A stretch of DNA of 64,000 bases from Gongronella butleri (GCA_025201375.1 JAIWZP010000030.1:248001-312000); one strand, 5' to 3'. Shown: positions 48,020 through 59,022, numbered from the stretch's first letter. Translations and numbers: made by a program. Notes: generated by a model not told the origin, from the sequence alone.

Positions 48020-48529
48020 ATGTCTGCGGATAGTCCTTTGCACAGAGAACGAATCTGCAAGAAGCTTGTTGAAGATCAAGCTATTATTGACGTCATAGCA
48101 AAGAATATGCTAAACGTTTATGAAGGAACATATTCGTTTAGTAAGATCCTTGATGAACAAAATACCATCGTTGTCACATACGTCCCAAAGTTGCCATTTG
48201 ACAATGCTTTACCTCCTATCATTCTAAGGCTTCAGTCCCAGCTGGACCAAGTTGAAATGACGACCGCAATCAATCACAGCTTGGACGTTTATCAACAATA
48301 TCATCAATTACCCGCTGTTTTGTTCATTTTGCCAAACAAATTATCGAACCCATTCCTTGACCCATTCGACCCAATTCAGGACAAGCCATATCTGTTTTGT
48401 TTACCGGGGGCCGCATGGTGCTGCAAATGCTTTTTGTTATCCAACAATGTTGAAAACACATCCACTTATCAAGAAGACGAACTTTATAAGTTGTCAAGGC
48501 TTCTGCTGGAAGGACTGGACTCGTCTTGA
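48020..48529 (+). CDS. PD-(D/E)XK nuclease-like protein, probably catalytically dead
   Basis: Intronless 169-aa ORF with less GC-biased codons than its neighbours. Its order of blocks parallels the minus-strand gene that faces it: an N-terminal helix (DQAIIDVIAKNML), a strand with hydrophobic-VVTYVP, then PPIILRLQSQLDQ, a helix ending YHQLPAVLFILPN and a C-terminal PYLFCLPGAAWCCKCFLLSN. In the partner the third block reads IIVEMQ, the E-x-Q active-site strand; here the Glu is Arg, so cleavage is unlikely if the alignment holds. The start at 48020 follows an A run and a T-rich leader. AATAAA at 48668-48673 could end the transcript, right at the partner's stop codon. Homology is inferred by eye. 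Confidence 0.65.
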   Translation: MSADSPLHRERICKKLVEDQAIIDVIAKNMLNVYEGTYSFSKILDEQNTIVVTYVPKLPFDNALPPIILRLQSQLDQVEMTTAINHSLDVYQQYHQLPAVLFILPNKLSNPFLDPFDPIQDKPYLFCLPGAAWCCKCFLLSNNVENTSTYQEDELYKLSRLLLEGLDSS

Positions 48530-48591
48530 TGTACTGCCAAAGAATCATATTTGTTTTTATAAAAAAAAACGTCTGAATTCAGAGCGAATAT

Positions 48592-48639
48592 GGGGAAGGG
48601 GAACGGGGAACGGGGAAAGGGGAAATGGGGAAATGGGGA
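48592..48639 (+). repeat. G-rich tract with G-quadruplex potential
   Basis: Seven GGGG runs separated by AA, AAC, AAA or AAAT lie between the 3' ends of the two convergent nuclease-like genes. Confidence 0.8.
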
Positions 48640-48675
48640 TATGTTGAGGTGTGTGATGCAGAACGGGAATAAAGC

Positions 48676-49763
48676 TCAGTGGTCCGCCATCGATCTCTTA
48701 TACTTGCCGTACTGAACGCGCAGCACCTCAGCATTCTTGTACTTGGTGACATTGGGTTGCTTGTTTAGCTCCTCGTAGCATTTGGTCCAGTTCATCATTG
48801 GCGCTTTTTTGTTCCGGCCAGTTTTGGTGCGCTTGGACTTTTCCTTGAACTCGTCGACGAATTTGATTGTATTGGCAGATTTGATTTCGTCGTTGCTGAG
48901 TGCGTCGTCTTGATGATTGCTAGTGCTCGCATCAGAATTGTCGAAATTGCGCTTCAGCGATTCCATTTTGGCAATATGGGCTTGCGCTTCCTGACGAAGA
49001 ACGTCAGAATCATACGCAAGGCGATCCGCTGTTTCCAAAATGCGCAGCATAGAGCCTGTGCTTGAGCTGACGACCGCCTGGATGGTGCCAAGCAGCTGTC
49101 TTTCTCTGCTGATGTTCAATTGCATGTCTCGCTGCAAAACGCCAAACAGATGGCGCGCAATGGGGTCATCCCATTGGGTGGAGGCGAGCAGGCAAGTTTC
49201 CTTTTGCAACAGAAACTTTGTAAGCGCCACAAATGGGGAATGGGGAATGGGCACCGAGTTCGCCGAGCGAGCATTGACAAGTGCAGCTTTTGTGGCCCAA
49301 TATTTGCATTCAAGCAAATACGCGCCCAAGTTGGCACACAATTGCGCGCCGTCCAAATTGACCGACGTCGACTCCGTGTTCACGATGATCAAAATGGGCA
49401 ACTGGCCGCTCCTCTTGAATGCAAACGTGCAATATCTAATTGCACGGACCATGAAGTCCTTCGTCACCTCGTGTTGCATTTCGACAATTATCGTTGGTTG
49501 AGAATTGTCAATTGGTTCATACACCACGTCCGAACGCGAACAGTCATGCCATTCGCCATCGGCGACCCGGTACGAGTCGCCATCCTTGCCTAAGAGCGCC
49601 TGAATTACAATGTTTTTCGCAAAATCGTCTTTGAGGACGATTTTGCTCAGGCGATCAGAGCCTGGACGTGCGGGTGCCTGATAGGTGGAGGTGTCTACAA
49701 TAAAGAAAAAGGAAATGAGGAAACATGAAGGAACATATTTCCATTCATCTTACCTTCTGCCAT
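48676..49763 (-). CDS. PD-(D/E)XK nuclease-like protein
   Basis: 342-aa product from a 10-nt first exon (49763-49754, ATGGCAGAAG) spliced to 49694-48676. The N-terminal 200 residues look like a Rpn/PD-(D/E)XK nuclease of the kind expanded in Mucoromycota: helix KDDFAKNIVIQALLG, then D59 in SDVVYEP, E75-x-Q77 in IIVEMQ, helix FMVRAIRYCTFAFKRSGQLP and strand ILIIVNTE. The C-terminal part is helical and basic (GRNKKAPMMNWTKCYEELNK, YKNAEVLRVQYGKYKRSM), possibly nucleic-acid binding. Upstream on its own strand lies (GGCTCC)n at 49844-49806. Acidic motif spacing fits the fold, but activity is not proven. It could belong to a mobile unit or a lineage-specific gene family. Confidence 0.75.
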
Positions 49764-49805
49764 TTGGAACAGAAAAAATAAGTAAAAAGTGAGGCAAAGA
49801 AACGT

Positions 49806-49806
49806 A

Positions 49807-49844
<38 letters not shown>
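49806..49844 (-). repeat. GGCTCC minisatellite upstream of the minus nuclease-like gene
   Basis: Six to seven GGAGCC units on plus (GGCTCC on minus), 43 nt before the minus-strand start codon, mirroring the block at 47541-47949. Confidence 0.85.
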
Positions 49845-50022
49845 AACTATGAGCAAGACAATTGCAAGCCGCGCAAGTGAATCGGGCTTTGAAACTAGCG
49901 GGAGGGGCAAAAAGGTCGGACCAAATTGGCCGGGCTGGGTCGGACAGGATTTTTTTTTTTAAAAAAGTGGATTGAGCGGCCTCGATGTGTTTGATCTCCT
50001 TCCTTTTTTTTATTCATTCAAT

Positions 50023-51076
50023 ATGGGTAAGCAACTTGGTGGTTGATGGGCATCCATCCATCCATCCATGTAGACAATGCAAGGCATCCATCTCATCCTT
50101 TTTATCTTTACAGGTATCAGCCGTGATTCTCGCCACAAGCGCAGTGCCTCCGGTGCTCGTCGTGCTCAATACCGCAAGAAGAGAAAGTAAGCAATTGCAG
50201 AAAAAATTGCTACCCAGGACGAGTCGAGACAACAACACACACGCAACGCTATTGGAAAAAAAAAAGAGACGGCACGCACACTCGCTTGCAGGCGCCATTG
50301 CCATCATCACTACGAAGCGATCATTCGAGTTGAGCGCGGGCTCGTTTCATCCCTTTTGCGTCTCGTTGTGTTGCCCTGTTCGAGTCCATTGAGGCTAGAG
50401 ATTTTGCTGAATTGTCTGACACCTTACCCTTTTTTTTTTTTTTTTTTTTGCTTTTTAGGTTCGAATTGGGCCGTCAATCCGCCAACACCAAGCTCGGTGG
50501 CAAGCGTATTCACTTGGTCCGTGTCCGCGGTGGCAACTACAAGCACCGTGCCCTCCGTCTCGAGGCCGGTAACTTCTCGTGGGGCTCCGAAGGTGTTTCG
50601 CGCAAGACTCGTATCTTGACTGTGGTGTACAACGCCTCCAACAACGAGTTGGTGCGCACCAACACCTTGGTCAAGGGCGCCGTCATCCAGATCGATGCCA
50701 CCCCCTTCCGCCAGTGGTACGAGTCGCACTATGCTCAAGTCCTCGGCAAGAAGAAGGCCACCCAGGCCAAGATTGACGAGGTTGAGGGTGCCGAAAAGTC
50801 CAAGTCGCAGCAAAAGAAGCTCGCCGAGCGTGCCGCCACCGCCGCCGTCGACCCCCTTTTGGATGACCAATTCGCTGCTGGCCGTCTCTACGCCATTGTC
50901 GCCTCGCGCCCCGGCCAATCTGGCCGTGCCGATGGCTACATCCTTGAAGGCAAGGAATTGGAATTCTATATCAAGAAGATCAAGGTAAAAAAAAAAAAAA
51001 AACCAGAGGGGGGATCCTCAGCAGAATGGTTTCCACTAACACCAACTTTTTTTTTCTCTAGTCCAAGAAGCACTAA
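50023..51076 (+). CDS. RPS8: Small-subunit ribosomal protein eS8
   Basis: 205-aa ribosomal protein of the 40S subunit. Exons are 50023-50026, 50114-50186, 50459-50984 and 51062-51076. The first exon is only ATGG, so the initiator Met and one base of Gly are spliced onto [20 protein letters not shown]. Further diagnostic segments are [60 protein letters not shown] and the end YIKKIKSKKH. Codon bias is strong. Intron 2 (50187-50458) is 272 nt, about three times the usual length here. I looked for C/D-box snoRNA motifs in it and found CTGA boxes but no sense-strand C box. Confidence 0.98.
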
Positions 51077-51599
51077 GCGTGTCTCATCGTAGCATCCCAC
51101 CGCTCCTTTGTGTCTTTTTTCTTTTTACCTGCTTTCATTAAAAAACCTGGTACTCCTTTGCTAGATTTTCATCATCAATGACCCAAATTTTCGTCATTTC
51201 GCATGAAAATGCATAAAAGAGGGGATTGGAGGCCAAGCCTGAAATTTGAATAGGTGCAATGGTTGTGCGGATGACCCTTGTACTTGGAACATCGAAGAAG
51301 CGCATGCCCGGTAAATGCCAAATGGTGATGGAGAGCGCGTGAGAAGTGAAAAAATAAAATAAAAAGGAGATCAGGGCCTTTTTTTTTTTTTTTGTAAATG
51401 CCAAGCTCTGTTTGCATGACGCTGCACAGCAATGTGTCACGCCGCCCTATTGTCACGGTTCAGCGTCTATTTTAGGGTTTTGTTTATGGCGGGTGCAGGT
51501 CCTTTTCCCACCTTTTTTTTTTTTTTTTTTGTCTTTTTTTTTTTCCCCCTCTCGTTTGATCTTTCTGCATTCATTTTTTTTTTCGGGTGTTTTTGGGTC
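51077..51599. other. Spacer between eS8 and chitin synthase
   Basis: Ends in long T runs (51510-51545, 51572-51584) that form the leader of the chitin synthase gene. No gene or TATA box was seen. Confidence 0.5.
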
Positions 51600-54500
51600 A
51601 TGCAATCGTTTTCATCGACAGACCATCCTCCTCCATTGCCGCGTCATGAGCCTGGTCCGGCGCAGCAGCAGCAACAGCAGCGGCCGGTAGGCGATGAAGT
51701 GCCTGCGGCGCCATCCATGCATCAGCGCGAGCCATTCCATTTGAACATTGATCCCCAGTCGCTGCCGCCGCCGTTGCAGACGAACGTTCAGCACAATAAT
51801 AATAGCACGCATCACAGCACGCCTAATACGGCGGGATCCATGGATTTCTACTCGCCGTACCAGCAGCCACATACACCCATTGAGCGCCCCGGCCCGCCTG
51901 ATCCGTCGTCGTCCATGTTTCACCAGCACCACACGCCCCAGCATCCGCTTCCACCGCATGAACAGCCCGATTATGGCGTGTATCCGCCTCCCGGCGTGAA
52001 TTATCATTTCGATTACAACATGCCCTATTACCCGCCGCCTTTTCCGCCACCCGATCAGCAGCACAACATGCCACCGCAGATGCCGTACGCGTTTCCCGAG
52101 CCGCACATCGTGATGCGCCCCGTCCTGATCACACCGCAGCCACAACTCGCGCCGCGAAGGCAACCACGACGCTACAACACGAGTAAACGCGTCAAACTCA
52201 CCGGTGGCCATCTTGTGCTCGATTGTCCGATCCCAGAGGCCTATCTCAGCCGTGTCAGCATCAAAGACGGCAAGGAATTCACACACATGCGATACACAGC
52301 CATTACAAATGATCCCTCCGATTTTAACTCTTATAACCTGCGCCAAGGCCTGATGCAGCGCGAGACTGAGCTATTCATCTGTATCACCATGTACAATGTA
52401 AGGCAAAAAAAAAAAAAAAATTGAAAAAATAGAAAACATCTCCAAAAAACCAAGAAAAAGCAGATTTTGTGTCATTCTTCGGCCCTGTGTCACCTTGCAA
52501 AGCAAAAAAGAGGCCAATGACATTCATTCTCACCTTGCCCTTGGTTCCCGCCCTGCTGGAATTATTTTTAGGAGGACGAGGTGCTGCTCTCGCGGACACT
52601 CCATGGCGTCATGCGCAACATTTTCCATCTTTGCCAGCACACGCGATCAAAGACTTGGGTAAAACAGCATGGCCATTGTCTCCTCCACCCCAATTGATCC
52701 TTGTCGCTCATTTTCACTCATAAAAAAATAGGGCAAGGATGCGTGGCAAAAGATCGTCGTGTGTATCATTGCCGACGGGCGTGAAAAAGTGCATCAATCT
52801 GTTTTGGACATGCTGACAGCCATTGGCATTTACCAAGATGGCGTTGCCAAGAATGTGGTTGCTCAAAAGCCGGTGCAGGCGCACCTGTACGAGGTAATTT
52901 TTTTCTTTTTTTTTAAAAAAAAGAGAACACTGGACTAAATGACTCGGGTCTGACTTTTTTTTTCTTGTTTAAAGTACACGACGCAAGTGTCGTTTGATCC
53001 GGATCGCAAATTTCGCACGGGCGAGCACAAAATTCCGCCGACACAATTGATGTTTTGCCTCAAAGAGAAGAATCAGCGCAAGATCAATTCGCATCGGTGG
53101 TTCTTCCAGGCGCTGTGCCCCAAGATCCGGCCCAAGGTCTGCATGCTATTTGATGTTGGCACGCGACCGGGGCCGCACTCGATCTACCACCTGTGGAAGA
53201 CATTTGACATTTACCCTGATGTTGGCGGTGCGTGCGGCGAGATTCGTGCGATGACAGGCCCTGGCGGTGTGCTGCTCCTCAATCCGCTCGTGGCCAGCCA
53301 GAATTTCGAGTACAAGATCTCCAACATTTTGGACAAGCCCTTGGAGTCGTTCCTCGGGTACATCCAGGTGTTGCCCGGCGCGTTTTCCGCTTATCGGTAC
53401 GCGGCGCTGCAAAACGACATGAATGGCAACGGCCCGCTCCAGAAATATTTCTTGGGCGAGGTGCTGCACGGGTCGGATGCCGACGTGTTTGAGGCCAATA
53501 TGTATTTGGCCGAGGACCGCATCCTCTGTTACGAGCTTGTTGCCAAGCCCAATGCGTGCTGGACGCTCCATTACGTGTCCAATGCCTTTGGCGAGACTGA
53601 CGTGCCGAGCAGCGTGCCCGAATTCATCAGCCAGCGTCGACGATGGCTCAATGGCTCGTTCTTTTCAGGCGTGTACGCGCTTTTCCATTGGGGCAAGATC
53701 TTGAGAACCGATCATTCGACAGGGCGCAAATTTTTGCTCTTTATCGAGCTGATCTATCTGTCCATTCAATGGCTCTTTTCGTGGTTTGCACTGGTACAGG
53801 AAAAACTGGGTGAAAAAAGCAAAAAATGCAAGAATGGCCGCTGATTTTTTTCGATTTTTTTTGTAGGGCAATTTCTTCATCAGCTTTTACATTTTGACGA
53901 GTGCCATTGGCGAGGTGCCTAATCCTCCCTTTTCGCCGCAAGCCGCCAACATTGTGCACGTTGTTCTTGTGTACATTTATGGTGTGCTTCTCGTCACGCT
54001 CTTTCTGCTTGCTCTTGGCAATCGGCCCCAAGGGTGCGTCCAAAGAAAAATGAGATGGACGCGTTGCTCATACCACTTTTGAATTAGTTCCAAAGGATCG
54101 TACACGATGATGATTGTATTTTTTGCATTGATGATGGGGTACATGATCTTTTGCTCGGTGTGGATCGCGTACCAAGGCGTTGTCGCGGCATTGAGTGATC
54201 CACGCGAGGCATTGCTGCAGGACGGATCCTTCCGAGACATCGTCATCTCCATGGCTGCCACGTTTGCCGTGTATTTGATCGCAAGTATTCTTTTCCTCGA
54301 TCCCTGGCATATGTTCACCAGCTTTATCCAATATCTCTTCATGTCCGCCAGCTACATCAACATTCTCAACACGTTTGCCTTTTGCAACACGCACGACGTC
54401 AGGTATGATACAAGAAAGAAGAAAAAGGAAAAAAATGATGAACACGAGGAAAGTCAAGAAAAAAAGCGGCTGTGGGACGTGTCGCACGTATTGTTATTCC

Positions 54501-54993
54501 TGCAAAGACGCGTGAAAGTGGCTCATTTTGTTGCTCTTTTTGTTTTCGTTGTCGCGTCAGCTGGGGCACCAAGGACATTGACACTGTCGCGTTTGATTTG
54601 GGTGTCGTTGAGGTCAAGCATGAGAACGAGACGGCCGAGGTGGCGCTGCTTGAGCAACAGGACGTGGGCGACCTGTACGTCGAGGCTTGCCAGAGATTGG
54701 GTCGGAAGCCCAAGAAAGTGAAGCAACATCGTGACGCATCGGCGCGCCAGCTTGATTATTACGCGGCATTCCGCACCAGACTCGTCATTTGTTGGATCAT
54801 CACCAACCTGATCCTCGTGGGCCTCATCTGCACGGCCGACAGCATTGGCTGGCTCGGCAGCTTTAATCAAAAGACCAATGGCTACATGGCATTCATCTTG
54901 TGGGCCGTCGTCGTCCTTTCATGCGTCCGATTCATTGGCTGCGTCCTGTATCTGTTTACCTCGGCCTTTTCAAAGTGTACACGCCATCGATGA
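51600..54993 (+). CDS. CHS: Chitin synthase (class I-III type)
   Basis: Plasma-membrane family 2 glycosyltransferase making chitin from UDP-GlcNAc. Seven exons: 51600-52397, 52572-52658, 52732-52893, 52975-53793, 53867-54033, 54088-54402 and 54561-54993; 926 aa. The N-terminal about 190 residues are disordered, rich in Pro, His and Gln, and precede the [14 protein letters not shown] domain. Catalytic motifs are in order: [30 protein letters not shown], the SAYRYAAL region, [11 protein letters not shown] and QRRRWLNGS. At least seven membrane segments follow, and SWGTKDIDT marks the conserved loop after the TM cluster. Domain order fits division I enzymes without a myosin head. Intron 5 acceptor (TTAG at 54087) and intron 6 keep frame exactly. 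Confidence 0.95.
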
Positions 54994-55308
54994 CGCAATT
55001 GATACCAAGCACTCTGAATAAATACGGGCCAAATGGGCATGCTTGCGGTTATTTTTTTATCATTTTTTTTTTATTTTCATTGATTGTTTTTGGGCATGGG
55101 TAATGAATGGGATGGACGCGGGTTGGAAGGTAAAAAAAAAAATCCAGTTGTTTCACATGACACACATAAAAAAATGGCATCTTTTGCGTTTCTTTTCACT
55201 TTTTAATCGTTCTTTTTTTCTTTGCATGGACGACTGGGATTGAGAGCGATGGAGGGATGAAAAAGGAGGATGCGGCCACAGAAAAAAAGCAATAAAAAAA
55301 GGGATGAT
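54994..55308. other. Convergent spacer with chitin synthase poly(A) signal
   Basis: AATAAA at 55017-55022, 24 nt after the stop codon, fits the chitin synthase 3' end. The rest is AT-rich 3' sequence shared with the next minus-strand gene. Confidence 0.5.
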
Positions 55309-56292
55309 CTACGCAGGGGGTGGGGACGAAAAGGTTGATGACGATGCGGGATCCATGATGACGGTGATTTCGCCTTCCTGGGCGGTACTATTTCGTGCTG
55401 ATGGCGCGGGGGATGAGGACGCGGACACGTCGTGATGCAATGGCTCGATGGAGACGCGGTGGGTATGATCCTTTTTGGATAAGGAGCGGACACGTGCGAC
55501 GGTGGGGCGAGCATACATGACTGCGCGTGTTGCATCCTCGACGGGCGACGAGGAGGAAGAGGAGGAGCCACTGCCAGCAGTGGAAATCGACGATGAGGAC
55601 GCGGAGCTAGGCGATTGGAGGGCCTTTGTGGGTGCCGACACGGTGTTTGCGGCCATTGAAGCCTCAGAATTGGCATTTTGAGCTGGTGGTGGCGTCAATG
55701 GGCGAGCCATTGCCCTTGCACGGTTGATGGAGACGGCGCGGCGGATGCGCACATGATCAAGGTCATCGTCGTATTGGTCCAAGTTGAGATTATCGTATTT
55801 TGACACCTTGACCGAGGCGGATCGCTGCAATTGCGGCGTGTACGAAGCGAGTCGTGCGCCTTGAGTGCCCATGCGCGTGGATGTGGCGGTGGCGGTCGAT
55901 GGGCGGTTGCCCGACAAGGTCAGGGACCGCTGGATGGACGAGGGTGTCTTGTCCATGAGCGGCGGAATGTGCAGCGCCGATTCGAAATATTTCGTGGTGA
56001 CCTGGTCTTGGCGTTGGATGGTCGTTGTGGCCTCCTCTGGAATCTGGTGCAAGAGTGGCGCGGGCAGCATGGCGGGGACCGGGTCCTTTGGCGGCGGCGT
56101 CGGTGGCACAGAATCAATCGAAGTCATGGTCGTCTTTTCTCGGTCGTCGTCGCCGCTGCCGGGTCCATTTGCGGCTCGTTGGCGTCGTCGAAAGAGCCAA
56201 AAGCCGAGGGCTGCAAGCAACCCCAAGCCCGCCACTAATCCGACCGTCAAGCCCACGATCAGGCCGGTTTTATTGTCGTCAGGAGCCGCCAT
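55309..56292 (-). CDS. Single-pass membrane protein with disordered cytosolic tail
   Basis: 327-aa, one coding exon. Only nine residues (MAAPDDNKT) precede a Gly/Leu-rich membrane helix (about 10-33, GLIVGLTVGLVAGLGLLAAL, ending FWLFRRRQR). The Arg cluster predicts a cytosolic C-terminus. The tail is Ser/Pro/Thr-rich with short motifs (RSASVKVSKYDNLNLDQYDD, VARVRSLSKKDHTHRVSIEP) and many potential phosphosites. The helix plus RRR stop-transfer looks like the membrane half of Mid2/WSC-type sensors, but no extracellular domain is encoded here. An upstream splice pair (donor GACCAG/GTAAAA at 56392, acceptor at about 56313) could mark a 5'-untranslated intron or an unseen first coding exon. Function unknown. 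Confidence 0.75.
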   Translation of the reverse strand: MAAPDDNKTGLIVGLTVGLVAGLGLLAALGFWLFRRRQRAANGPGSGDDDREKTTMTSIDSVPPTPPPKDPVPAMLPAPLLHQIPEEATTTIQRQDQVTTKYFESALHIPPLMDKTPSSIQRSLTLSGNRPSTATATSTRMGTQGARLASYTPQLQRSASVKVSKYDNLNLDQYDDDLDHVRIRRAVSINRARAMARPLTPPPAQNANSEASMAANTVSAPTKALQSPSSASSSSISTAGSGSSSSSSSPVEDATRAVMYARPTVARVRSLSKKDHTHRVSIEPLHHDVSASSSPAPSARNSTAQEGEITVIMDPASSSTFSSPPPA

Positions 56293-57406
56293 TGGATATC
56301 AATTGCATTCACACACTGCGCCAAATGAAGAAAAAAAAGAGGACCATAAGAATCGCCCTGAATGTCATTTGGATGCCTTTTTTTTTTTACCTGGTCAACA
56401 GCTGAAATAAATAAATAAAAAGGGCTTGTGAAAAAAATAAAAAAGAGAGAGAAAAAAGTAAAAGAGAGTGACAACCGGGCAGGCACACATACACACACCT
56501 CTTTTTTTTTCAAGCCTATGCCATAAAAGTCAGGTTGAAAAAGGGGGAACGGGAGCGGGCTTGATCCGACGGGGCATTGTCCAATGGTGGGGGCGTCGCA
56601 AGAATAGAAAAGCAGCCTAAAACAACAAAAACAAAATACAAAAGCGTGCGAGATGGTGTGCCAGATCTACCACAAGCAAGTGTGTCCTCTTTTCTCCCAA
56701 TTATACCTTTTGCCTAGTGGCCATGACAAATTTCCTTGTGCATTACAAAAAAAAAAAAAATACACAAAAAAAGGGGCTAGGGCAAGGGGGGCCCTCATTA
56801 TCATCGAATGAGCATCAAAGTGGGTTTGAGTCCAGACCGACCAGCGCAAAAACCCAGTGATGCTTCATGCGCTTGCTGAGTGGCGAATGCCCAAATCCAG
56901 CAAACCATAGAAATGAAGCAAACGGCCAATTAAGCCCAGATTTGTCGATCATCCATGCCCAATTGACAGCTTGACGGCGGCCATCTCAAAAGGCACCACA
57001 CCCGTGCCCGCGGCACGCCAAAAGGGTGCGCCATTTGTGTCACACAGCCACCTCCTTGGCCTCAAAAACAACAGAAATACATGTTTGCTCTCTGGTTGGC
57101 TCGCTGGCAAGCGCAAAAACACGCCTTCACTGTGAATTGGGCTCCCACAGAGCCTAAAATGGGCCATCCATGCCAGCATATGGCAACTCTCTAATTGGAA
57201 AGCGCATCATGCAGCGAGCTTTTTTCCCATTACTACTGTAGAGGGCATAAAGCAAGGGGTTTTTGAGGCCACAATATATCTATCACCTTTGTGAGGCTAT
57301 AGGAGAGACACTTTTTTTTTGAACCCAGCCCAGGTTTTTTTTTTGCCCATTCAAAGGCACGATTTTAATGGGTAATGCAAGATGTGATGTAAAATGTATT
57401 GATGAA
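56293..57406. other. Spacer upstream of the membrane protein gene
   Basis: Holds the probable 5'-untranslated intron of the preceding gene (about 56313-56392). Between 56560 and 57406 it is gene-free sequence, the last part being the 3' region of the MFS gene. No repeat copy was recognised. Confidence 0.45.
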
Positions 57407-59022
57407 TTAGGTTTTAAAGAATCTGCGATGGATGTAAACGATAACGGCACCAATGAGGACAAGAATGTGTCCAATGCCTAAAAGCAGGAAAGGCGCGCCC
57501 TTCATCCACTTGTCAAAAAGCACACCTCCAATCTTGGACAAGATGATGATGCCAAGCGCTCCACTAAACGAGTACGTGCCCGCGCATGAGCCACGGTCTT
57601 TGACAGGCACGTGGTCACCCACGACCAGTGACATACCCGAAATGATCATGCCTAGCCGCAAAAAAAAAAAAAGGAAAGAGAAGAAAAAAATCAGTGAAAA
57701 AATAAAAAGAGAACGAGACGCGCCCCCTGGTTTCTTCATACTTTTTCTAGCTTACCATACTGGCCAATAGCAATGAGGACGACCATGGCCATGCTTGTTT
57801 GAGACGTGGGGTCGATGGAAAAGGCAAAAGGAAGACATCCGGCTGCGCCAATGGCGCCGGCAGCGACAATGGCGAATTCTTTGGGTAAATATTCGGACCC
57901 AGCAGCGAAAAAGGGGCAAGCGACAAGCGCGACGGCCTGCGCAATGCCGGTCAACGTACCCGATGTGCCGGATGCTGCATAGCAAGTGCTGTTTCTGGCA
58001 CATGTGCCATTGTCAATGTAGTATTGCGTGACCCAGAGCGACACGAAATTGGTGATAATGACCTCGTCGGCACGCGCAAAGAAGCTGGTGCAATAGCCGA
58101 GCGCGATGCGCGGGTCTTTGGCGGCGCGGAACCCATAATATAGCTTTTTGCCAAAATTGACAAAGCCGGCGTACAAATCGTGGCTCCAGCGCGCGAGAAA
58201 AGACGCACTTGACGCGCCTTTTTCACCGTTGGCGGCTTGTTTTCTCTTTTGTGCCTTTAATTCCTGGATGGCGGGTGACCGAGGCAACAAAAAGTACGCG
58301 GCAAGACCGACAAAGACGAGACAGCCGCCAATGATGCCATAGGCCGAGTTGATGGCTTTGACTTGATCGTTGTTGAACTTCCAATTGAGGCGTGTAGGCA
58401 CCTCAAACAGGCAAAACGCGGCAAACAGGGCACCGAGGCCTGAGCTCGCGCCAAGCATGCCCGAGACGAGCCCGCCCTGGCCGTGGACGACCTCCATGGT
58501 GAAGGCGGTCATCATGGACGTTGTGGCGGCCGTGCCTACCGAGAAAACGATGCGCGTCATCAAAAGATCCGGGTAAACGTTCTTGACATAGGGTGTGGCA
58601 ATGACAATAATGCCCATGATGACGAGACCGAGCACCATGATCAGCCGTTTTTCCTGGTGGTCCGACACCACGCCCCACACCACGACAAACACCAGTGAGA
58701 TGATTTCTGAATAAAACGAAAGCGACCCCGTGACGTCGCCGACATTTGTCGTGGGCAGCCGCGCAAGCACATCGGCCGATTGCATGCCCGCCAGGTACAC
58801 AATCGCCGCCAGCGACGCAAAGACCGTGATGAGAATAACAAGCAGCTGCAATGGGTGGACGTGCGGTTTCAATGGCACAATCCATAGAAATTTACGTGGT
58901 GCGCGTGTTTGCTGCGATTCAAGCCCGTCGCTGCTGCTGCTGAGTGTCGTCACGGGCGTCGTGCTGTCATGAAGCTGGATGGACAGCCCAGAGGCAGAGT
59001 CAAGTTGTATCTTTTCACCCAT
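57407..59022 (-). CDS. Major facilitator superfamily transporter
   Basis: 503-aa polytopic membrane transporter in two minus-strand exons, 59022-57756 and 57651-57407. A hydrophilic N-terminus of about 50 residues precedes about 12 predicted membrane helices. MFS signs are the loop between helices 2 and 3 (GVVSDHQEKRLIMVLGL, a variant of the GxxxDrxxRR motif) and the pseudo-symmetric counterpart in the second half. A cytosolic basic central loop (ELKAQKRKQAANGEKG) separates the two six-helix bundles. The last exon carries MSLVVGDHVPVKDRGSCAGT and the final helices (LLGIGHILVLIGAVIVYI). I cannot infer the substrate. The upstream leader contains a 60-nt (GA)n tract (CT on the gene strand). Confidence 0.85.

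Noticed and set aside
47593..48060. Arg-Leu, Gly-Ser and Ala-Pro dipeptide frames through the GGCTCC block, including an N-terminal extension of the 48020 gene
   Set aside because: A hexanucleotide repeat stays open in every frame. The block has promoter position and the downstream ATG at 48020 starts the non-repetitive protein.
51600..52346. Minus-strand 244-codon frame opposite chitin synthase exon 1
   Set aside because: Antisense of the Pro/His/Gln-rich N-terminus; no independent coding evidence.
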